From PALSA-968 sp964387075 (GTDB lineage: Bacteria > Bacteroidota > Bacteroidia > B-17B0 > Aurantibacillaceae), in contig CAYLVB010000001.1 of NCBI GenBank assembly GCA_964387075.1, positions 558,001 to 622,000 of the forward strand: a stretch of 64,000 nt of DNA, given 5' to 3'. The translations under genes were made by a program, and so were the position numbers. Below the pieces are notes generated by a model, which was given only the letters and a program-made list of their open reading frames with translations, was not told the DNA's origin and did no database searches. Within the stretch, counting starts at the first letter, position 1. The number at the start of each line of letters is the position of its first letter. Shown here piece after piece: positions 57,614-64,000 of the stretch.

Positions 57614-59178
57614 GATTTCTTGCGTGTTAATTTAAAGGTCAGATCCGTTTCTTTTCCCAGCTGTATGGAATTCAATATCAGATGCTCATATCCGTTCGCC
57701 TCAATGGCCATCCTGTATTTCTTTTCGGGCTTGGAAATAACCAGCACTTTACCGGTAGATGAGTTCGATCTGTATTCTCCTACCACTTCTTTTTTGGTCA
57801 TATCGCTCAGCACAACGCTTACTTTATGTATGATCTCGCCATTCTCATCCGTGGCATGGATAGTATAAACTTCAAGCGGTATATTATTCTCTGTAAAATA
57901 AGCGCTGTAAATATCATGAGAGCCTTTTCCACCTTTCCTTTGCGATGAGAAATAACCCCGCGAACCATCTGTGTTCAGCACAAAGAAAATATCATCATCG
58001 ACCGTGTTCAGCGGGTACCCCAGGTTCTCAGGCGTAGTGAAATGTTCCACCTCATCATATTTCGAGCGGAACACATCGTAGCCGCCCATGTTCTTATGAC
58101 CTTCTGAACTAAAGAAAAGTATATTGTCTGATGGATGCACAAACGGAGCATCTTCGTTATAAGGCGTATTGATGGTTGGCCCAAGATTCATAGGTTTTGC
58201 CCAAACCCCATTCGGGAATTTTTTAACGGAGTATAAGTCCTTTCCTCCGTATCCTCCCGGTCGATTACTCGAAAAGAAAATGATCTCGCCATCGGGCGAG
58301 TAGCAGGCGCTGGTCTCAATGAACTCTTCCGAATTCACATGGGCATGTACCAACTCAGGGCTCGTCCAGGTTCCGTTTGCTAAGGTACTTTCGTAGATAT
58401 GCCCGTGTATATGGTCCGGACTTGTGTGATAGGACAGTAATTTTTCTCCATCGGCCGAAAGCCCGGTAGCCGCGTCATGATAAGATTTGTTGATGCTTGT
58501 GTCAAGCATGGTAGGTGCGCCCCAGGTACTATCTATCCGCTTCGAAACATAGATATCCTCAAAATAATCACCCAGCACATCCTTATTCTGGTACACATGA
58601 TTGCTGCGACGCGCGGTAAAGATGATGAAATTTTCCTCGGCGGGGATCAACGGACCGTATTCTGCAAATTCGGTATTGATCTTATCGCCCAGGTTCTCTA
58701 TCACAACACTCTCATCGGGCTTAGACATAAAGAGGGTGGCCACATGGCTTTTTTCTATCAGGTCCTCAATTTCCTTGTTCGTATGCTCACGGTTGTCATC
58801 CTTATTGGCGAGGTATTGGTGAAAATGATAGATCGCCTTCTCGAAATTAAGATCAATATGATTCAATGATCCCAGGTAATAATTCACCTCCGGGTACGCT
58901 TCCGGCGAAACACGATCAAAATATTTTCGGGAATTGGCACGAAACTTTTTTAATTGATAATTGCATATACCCAACTTAAAGTTAAGTTCATTACCCGTGC
59001 TGTCTAGATGGTAAAGTGATTCATACATTTGCATGGCGTTGAAGTAATCGCCATAATCAAACGCGTTATCGGCTTTGAAATAAACCTTCTTATCCTTGTG
59101 CGCGGTAACCTGCGCCACGGTAACCGAAGCAAGGAAGCACAGGCATACCAGTGTTTTTTTATCGAAGTAAAGTAACAT
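57610..59178 (-). CDS. Exported TPR + PD40 (WD40-like) protein, PorE-like without OmpA domain
   Basis: 522 residues. Signal segment TLVCLCFLASVTVAQVTA, then a TPR-type helical part (DNAFDYGDYFNAMQMYESLY; VNYYLGSLNHIDLNFEKAIY) and PD40 propeller repeats (PDGEIIFFSSNRPGGYGGKD; SDNILFFSSEGHKNMGGYDV). The last about 90 residues are a beta-sandwich of the carboxypeptidase-regulatory type (EVYTIHATDENGEIIHKVSV). PorE-type relatives end in an OmpA peptidoglycan-binding domain, which is absent here. The start overlaps the adhesin stop by 20 bp in another frame, so translation is coupled. Confidence 0.85.
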   Translation of the reverse strand: MLLYFDKKTLVCLCFLASVTVAQVTAHKDKKVYFKADNAFDYGDYFNAMQMYESLYHLDSTGNELNFKLGICNYQLKKFRANSRKYFDRVSPEAYPEVNYYLGSLNHIDLNFEKAIYHFHQYLANKDDNREHTNKEIEDLIEKSHVATLFMSKPDESVVIENLGDKINTEFAEYGPLIPAEENFIIFTARRSNHVYQNKDVLGDYFEDIYVSKRIDSTWGAPTMLDTSINKSYHDAATGLSADGEKLLSYHTSPDHIHGHIYESTLANGTWTSPELVHAHVNSEEFIETSACYSPDGEIIFFSSNRPGGYGGKDLYSVKKFPNGVWAKPMNLGPTINTPYNEDAPFVHPSDNILFFSSEGHKNMGGYDVFRSKYDEVEHFTTPENLGYPLNTVDDDIFFVLNTDGSRGYFSSQRKGGKGSHDIYSAYFTENNIPLEVYTIHATDENGEIIHKVSVVLSDMTKKEVVGEYRSNSSTGKVLVISKPEKKYRMAIEANGYEHLILNSIQLGKETDLTFKLTRKKS

Positions 59179-62100
59179 CGCCGCTCTTATTGAATATTTT
59201 TCCGTTATTTAATTTGATATAGGCTTTCCACACATACACATCCTGCTGGCAGAGTTTGCCCCTGTAATAACCGTCCCAGCCTATCTTCACATCGTTCGAT
59301 TCAAAGATCAGTTCTCCCCAACGGTTAAAGATCTGGAATTTAAATTCGCTAACCCCGGATGTGTAAGGAAAGAACACGTCGTTATTGGTATTGCCATAGG
59401 TGTAAGTTCCTCCATTGGAACCATCGGGGTTAGGCGTAAATACGTTAGGGAATACCACATCGGAAGTAGTTGTAACCTGCTGGTAAGCTGTATCTGCGCA
59501 ACCATGATTGGATATGGCGATCAGCTGCACCTGGTAGACCCCCACCACTGTATACATATGTGTTGGATTCAAACCGGTGGCAACACCTCCATCCCCAAAA
59601 TTCCAATTATAGATGATCGCTCCGGAAGACTGATTGATAGGCTGCAATTGATCATATGGAATATCCAATGTATACTGACTTAGCGTGAACGCCGCGTTAG
59701 GATATGGCCACGCGTAAAGAACATATGGAGCCGACGTATTATTGGCCGCGCACCCTCCGTTGGTTCCAACCGACAGCGTTACAGGGTAAGTTCCGGGCGA
59801 GGAATAATAATGCGTTGGATTTTGAGCTGAAGAAGATGTTCCGTCGCCGAAGGTCCAGTACCAGGAAGTGATCGGATCATTGACGTTTCCGGTGATGGAG
59901 TTATCAAAGAATTGTACGGTGCCCGGCACGCAGATATTGTTGGTATCGGTTGAAAGGACAAGCGTAGGCTGCGGGTTGATAAGGATCTGTATAGAATCTG
60001 TTACACTGATGCCGCAGGCGTTCTTCACGGTAACGTAATACGTGGTGTTTGCTGTTGGAGTAACCATATAGGCACCCGCGGTATTTCCGAGGTTATGACT
60101 CCAGGTGTAGGTTAGAGGGCCGGTCACTCCGCTCACAGTAACATAGATAGTTGAACTGGTTCCGGGGCAGATCGGGCTTAGGCCATGTGTTTGCACTGCG
60201 CCGGGAGATAAAGTATAGGTAATAACCGAAACCGTATCGGGATTACCCGCGCAGCCGTTCTGGTCGTAGGCCACAACGGTATAGGTGGTGGAGTTGGGTG
60301 GGTTCACTGTGAGGGTTCCTGCGTTAATGATCCCACCCGGCTGCCAGGTATAATAATAGCCGCCCGAACCCCCGCTGGCCGAAGCCGAGATGGTTCCGCT
60401 TTGTCCCGCGCAAACCGTATCATTGACACTTGCGGAGGTCATCATTTGAGCAGGCTGTGTGATATTCACAGAATTCTGCGCCTGGCAACCGTTACCATCG
60501 GTGATGATCACGGTATAAGTTCCCGCGTTCACATTTTGTAAAACATTTCCTGTTTGTACGGGGTTGCTGTTCCATGAATAAGAATATGCGGGAGTACCAC
60601 CTGATACGGTGAGCGTTGCGCTACCGGTTGAATTGAAACAAACGGCGTTTGTAACAGCGCTGACTGTGGAAGTGATTGGCGTGGGCTGAGTGATGATCAA
60701 AGAAATAGCGGTTGGACAATTGTTTTGATCGGCTACCATTGCCGTATAAGTACCTGCGGCAAGATTATTCGCCGTTGCTCCGGTAGATACGGCTGGATTC
60801 CAGGAATACGTGTAGCCCGGGTTCCCACCTGTTCCGGCTACTGTGATCGATCCGTTGCTGCCACCGTTACACGAAACGGTTGTGACAGAAACCACCGAGA
60901 GGCCCACCTGCGTAGGTTCAATGATCGTAGCAGTGATCGTATTCACACATCCTAAAGAATCGGTGACAGTAGCAGTATAAGTTCCGGCTATCAAACCACC
61001 GGCAGTTGTGCTGCTTCCTCCAAAGGGCGACCAGTTTACAGTGAATGGTGAAGTTCCCTGCGAGATGCTGATCGTTGCGCTGCCGTTGTTACCACCAAAG
61101 CACGAAACACTTCCGGTTGAGACAAGCGCGAGCGAAGGGCCTAGAATATTGGTGAGTGTTGCTGTGAAATTCTCAACGCAGTTCAAAGCATCGGTAACCT
61201 GCAAAGTATAATTTCCGGGGCCTGCCCCACTGAGATTAGCGCCTGTAGTTCCCGACGGGATCCACGAATACGTGTAAGCCGGCGTTCCACCGGATATTTG
61301 TGATATGGCAGAGCCGTTATTAAAACCGCAGGAAGGATTGGTTACGAGCAGCGATCCTGTTATAGGAGCTCCCTGCCCCACAACAACAGAAACGTTTGTT
61401 ACGCAACCGTTCACATCGTTAACCAGTACGTTATAATTTCCGGGAGTTAGTCCACTGGCGCTTTGACCGCTGCCTCCAAACGGGCTCCACTGGTAACTGT
61501 AACCGGGAGTTCCTCCAACCGGAGTTATAGTTGCGGTTCCATTTGATCCGCCAAAGCAACTTGTTCCGTTAGCGCTGCTTGTTGCTGAAAGGGCTAATGT
61601 TGGTTGCGTGATGGTTGTGGTTGCACTTGTAACGCAACCGTTTGCATCAGTAACGGTTACCGTATAATTACCAGCCGAAAGGGTTGTGCCGATAGAACTA
61701 TTACCTCCTATGGGCACCCACGAATAATTATAGAATGGAGTTCCACCACCTGCGTTCACGGTCGCGGTTCCGTTATTACCTCCAAAACAACTTACATTGG
61801 TAGTTGCCGAAACTGAAGCGGTAAGAGGCGCGGGTTGGCCAATAACAAAAGTTTGCGTGGCCACGCAAAGATTGGCGTCTGTTGCCTGCACGGTATAATT
61901 TCCCTGCGACAAACCGCCCACTGTTGAACCCGTAGTTCCGCCGGGCAGCCATACATAGGTATAACCGGGAGTTCCTCCGCCCGCTGTTACAGTCGCTGAT
62001 CCGTTACTTCCGCCAAAACAACTTGTATTACCAACGCTTACGTTGACAAGGATCACCGGCGGTTCTGTAATGGTTGTGGTGGCTACCGATTGGCATCCGT

Positions 62101-64000
62101 TGGCGTCACTGATGGTTACACTATAAGCACCAGCACTCATGCCGCTTCCAACCGAAGCATTTCCTCCGGCAGGCGACCAGGTATAGGTGATGACTCCTGT
62201 TCCACCACTTACATTCGAAGTGGCTGTTCCATTAGATCCTCCGTTACACGAAACAGGCGTATTGGAAATGACAGTAACCGTTGGGCCGGGCGTATTACTC
62301 ACGGTAACATTAGCCGTATCCTTGCAACCATTCAGATCAGTAACAACCACCGTATAGGAGCCTGAGCTCAATCCGGAAGCTGTGCTTGCCGTTCCACCTA
62401 CCGGTGTCCATGAATAAGTATAGCCCGGTGTTCCGCCTGAAGCGTTCACAGAAGCCTGTCCGTTTGGATTACCACAGGTAGAATTGGCATTTGCGGTTGT
62501 AAGAGCAATAGGGGTTGGCTGATTTACCACAATGGTGTTCGAAGCGGTGCAACCGTTGTTATCAACAACGTTTATGGTATAATTACCAGCAGGAAGATTG
62601 GAAATATTTTGCCCGCTAAATCCACCCGGCAACCAGGTATAATTATACGGCGATGTACCTCCTGCAGCTGTAGAAGATACGGAGCCGTTGGATCCACCAA
62701 AACAGGAAACCGGGTTTGAAGAAGGCGTTACAGAAAGTGCCAGTGTGGGCTGCGTAATAGTTACCGTTTGCGTTTGTGTACAGGAATTTGCATCAGTAGC
62801 CTGCACAGTATAAGTTCCGGCAGGCAACCCACTGATAGTAGCGCCGGCAATATTTCCCGGTTGCCACAAGTAGGTGAAACCCGGTGTACCGCCGCTCGCG
62901 CTGGCAGTAGCCGAACCATTCACTCCGCCAAAACAACTTACATTGGTTGTTGTCATAGCTATTACAATAGGAGGTGGCTGATTGATGCCGGGGCTTGTTG
63001 TGGCAAGAGCCTGGCAGCCGTTGGTGTCGCTCACTAAAACAACATAGGTTCCGGCAGGCAGACCGGTAGCCACTGTTCCATTACCACCAAGTGGTGTCCA
63101 CGTATAGGAAATTGTTCCTGAACCTCCAACAACAGAAACGGTAGCTGAGCCATTGGATCCTCCGTTACACGTAACATGCGTTACACCAAAGATCGTAGCC
63201 ACAGGACCTCCATTATCATTGATATTTACTATTTGCACGGCCGGGCAACCATTCGCATCCTTTACCTGAACTGTATAAGATCCGGAAGGCACTCCGGTTA
63301 AAGTAGCACTTGTAACCCCTCCCGGTACCCAGGTATAGGTATAAGGACCAAGCCCGCCCGATGCGGAAGCTGTGGCAGATCCGTTTGAATTTCCACAGGT
63401 AGAGTTAACGCTTCCGGTTGTTATCGAAATTGGCGAAGGCTGCGTTACCGCAACTACGTTGGAGGCAGTACATCCTTTTGTATCAGTAGCCACAACTGTA
63501 TACGCTCCCGCCGGAACACCGGTCAATGTAGCGGAGCTTACACCTCCGGGCATCCAGTTATAGGTATAACCCGCGGTTCCACCCGAAGCTCCGGCTGTCG
63601 CCGAGCCGTTAGAACCTCCGTAACAGGTATTGGGCACCGATGTAACGGTAACCGACAAAGGAGCCGCAGGTTGCGTAATGGTAACTGTGTTTTGCGCAGT
63701 GCAACTGTTCGCGTCTGTTACGGTAAGCGTATAGGTGCCAGAAGGAAGATTATTGATGTTAGCTCCTGCCATACTACCCGGCATCCATGAGTAAGTATAG
63801 TTGGGCGTTCCTCCTGTGGCGCTTCCCGTTATTGAACCGTTACTTCCTCCAAAACAACTTACATTGACCTGGTTGGTGAACGATATAGCTATTGGCACCG
63901 GCTGAGAAATGGTTGCCGTTACAGAAAGCAAACATCCGTTAGCGTCCCTAATGCTCACGGTATAAGTTCCGCTTGCCTGGCCGCTGATAGAAGATGTGTT
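59159..64000 (-). CDS. Giant SprB-repeat surface adhesin, 5' end beyond the window
   Basis: Gliding/T9SS-type adhesin; 1613 residues are visible and the frame is open to base 64000, so the N-terminus is missing. About sixteen SprB-like repeats of some 80 residues, each with VSCFGGSNGSATV, a YTYSWSPGG-type core and SGLSAGTYTVTVTDANGC. They are followed by two PKD domains (YWTFGDGTSSSAQNPTHYYS; YNWNFGDGGVATGLNPTHMY) and the C-terminal gliding-associated/T9SS type B domain (FPNVFTPNPDGSNGG; FQIFNRWGELIFESND; GWDGYYRGKLCQQDVYVWKA). It would be exported by T9SS and moved on the surface, with the PorP/SprF protein as helper. The GTG at 63958 is internal. Confidence 0.92.
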   Translation of the reverse strand, partial: NTSSISGQASGTYTVSIRDANGCLLSVTATISQPVPIAISFTNQVNVSCFGGSNGSITGSATGGTPNYTYSWMPGSMAGANINNLPSGTYTLTVTDANSCTAQNTVTITQPAAPLSVTVTSVPNTCYGGSNGSATAGASGGTAGYTYNWMPGGVSSATLTGVPAGAYTVVATDTKGCTASNVVAVTQPSPISITTGSVNSTCGNSNGSATASASGGLGPYTYTWVPGGVTSATLTGVPSGSYTVQVKDANGCPAVQIVNINDNGGPVATIFGVTHVTCNGGSNGSATVSVVGGSGTISYTWTPLGGNGTVATGLPAGTYVVLVSDTNGCQALATTSPGINQPPPIVIAMTTTNVSCFGGVNGSATASASGGTPGFTYLWQPGNIAGATISGLPAGTYTVQATDANSCTQTQTVTITQPTLALSVTPSSNPVSCFGGSNGSVSSTAAGGTSPYNYTWLPGGFSGQNISNLPAGNYTINVVDNNGCTASNTIVVNQPTPIALTTANANSTCGNPNGQASVNASGGTPGYTYSWTPVGGTASTASGLSSGSYTVVVTDLNGCKDTANVTVSNTPGPTVTVISNTPVSCNGGSNGTATSNVSGGTGVITYTWSPAGGNASVGSGMSAGAYSVTISDANGCQSVATTTITEPPVILVNVSVGNTSCFGGSNGSATVTAGGGTPGYTYVWLPGGTTGSTVGGLSQGNYTVQATDANLCVATQTFVIGQPAPLTASVSATTNVSCFGGNNGTATVNAGGGTPFYNYSWVPIGGNSSIGTTLSAGNYTVTVTDANGCVTSATTTITQPTLALSATSSANGTSCFGGSNGTATITPVGGTPGYSYQWSPFGGSGQSASGLTPGNYNVLVNDVNGCVTNVSVVVGQGAPITGSLLVTNPSCGFNNGSAISQISGGTPAYTYSWIPSGTTGANLSGAGPGNYTLQVTDALNCVENFTATLTNILGPSLALVSTGSVSCFGGNNGSATISISQGTSPFTVNWSPFGGSSTTAGGLIAGTYTATVTDSLGCVNTITATIIEPTQVGLSVVSVTTVSCNGGSNGSITVAGTGGNPGYTYSWNPAVSTGATANNLAAGTYTAMVADQNNCPTAISLIITQPTPITSTVSAVTNAVCFNSTGSATLTVSGGTPAYSYSWNSNPVQTGNVLQNVNAGTYTVIITDGNGCQAQNSVNITQPAQMMTSASVNDTVCAGQSGTISASASGGSGGYYYTWQPGGIINAGTLTVNPPNSTTYTVVAYDQNGCAGNPDTVSVITYTLSPGAVQTHGLSPICPGTSSTIYVTVSGVTGPLTYTWSHNLGNTAGAYMVTPTANTTYYVTVKNACGISVTDSIQILINPQPTLVLSTDTNNICVPGTVQFFDNSITGNVNDPITSWYWTFGDGTSSSAQNPTHYYSSPGTYPVTLSVGTNGGCAANNTSAPYVLYAWPYPNAAFTLSQYTLDIPYDQLQPINQSSGAIIYNWNFGDGGVATGLNPTHMYTVVGVYQVQLIAISNHGCADTAYQQVTTTSDVVFPNVFTPNPDGSNGGTYTYGNTNNDVFFPYTSGVSEFKFQIFNRWGELIFESNDVKIGWDGYYRGKLCQQDVYVWKAYIKLNNGKIFNKSGDVTLLR

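Noticed and set aside
59308..59505. Short minus-strand frames within the SprB adhesin.
   Set aside because: Frame shadows of a repetitive Thr/Gly-rich gene.

Overview
The window comes from a free-living Bacteroidota genome, probably from the Flavobacteriia/Sphingobacteriia/Chitinophagia side of the phylum. The signs are a type IX secretion and gliding-type locus (SprB-repeat adhesin with a C-terminal gliding/T9SS domain, a PD40 protein and a PorP/SprF protein), a second T9SS-sorted protein, phylum-typical families (DUF4835/PorD, DUF5683, Rpb6-type omega, fused E1 alpha-beta dehydrogenase), and repeated -7 promoter boxes of the Bacteroidota type (TAnnTTTG). Clear Shine-Dalgarno sequences are rare. 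I see no rRNA, tRNA, CRISPR array, intact transposon or prophage. Every gap between genes is shorter than 300 bp.

Layout: (1) 1-7.4 kb is a phosphate block: a porin cut by the window edge, pstS-pstC-pstA-pstB-phoU and a PiT transporter, with a Pho-box-like motif shared by pstS and pit, then a decayed second pit copy and a MarR regulator. (2) 7.9-14.4 kb holds bamD, the omega subunit, coaBC, a PorD-like gene and lon. (3) 14.5-29.4 kb is mixed: a UspA-like protein, an exported glutamine-amidotransferase-like hydrolase, a GH3-family protein, an MBOAT protein whose usual catalytic His reads as Asn, a NamZ-like muramidase, a LolE/FtsX-type permease, a small membrane-regulator operon, a 1074-residue barrel/Ig/low-complexity protein, an RND exporter and a cold-shock protein. 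(4) 29.6-33.4 kb holds a UPF0173 hydrolase and parA-parB-DUF5683-dapB. (5) 33.6-46.5 kb holds a periplasmic-sensor SpoIIE phosphatase, an ABC exporter, metG, an LtaS-like sulfatase with a GH16 glucanase, a fused E1 dehydrogenase and a T9SS cargo. (6) 46.4-56.4 kb holds a carboxypeptidase-regulatory-like exported protein, fah, a DUF433-DUF5615 module directly ahead of priA, DUF2157-GDYXXLXY-PBP4 and a Fic protein with a multi-site operator. (7) 56.5-64 kb holds an IS-end-like scrap and the SprB/PD40/PorP operon, whose adhesin runs off the right edge.

Functional threads: phosphate uptake under shared control (region 1), cell-envelope assembly and remodelling (bamD, PorD, NamZ, LolE-like, MBOAT, LtaS-like, PBP4), and T9SS-dependent surface display (regions 5-7). 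The most unusual structure outside genes is a set of A-rich, 7-bp-phased degenerate repeats. They often form inverted arms, sit at gene ends and starts, and one copy lies inside the metG reading frame. Several transcription signals also sit unusually close to, or inside, the next coding region.
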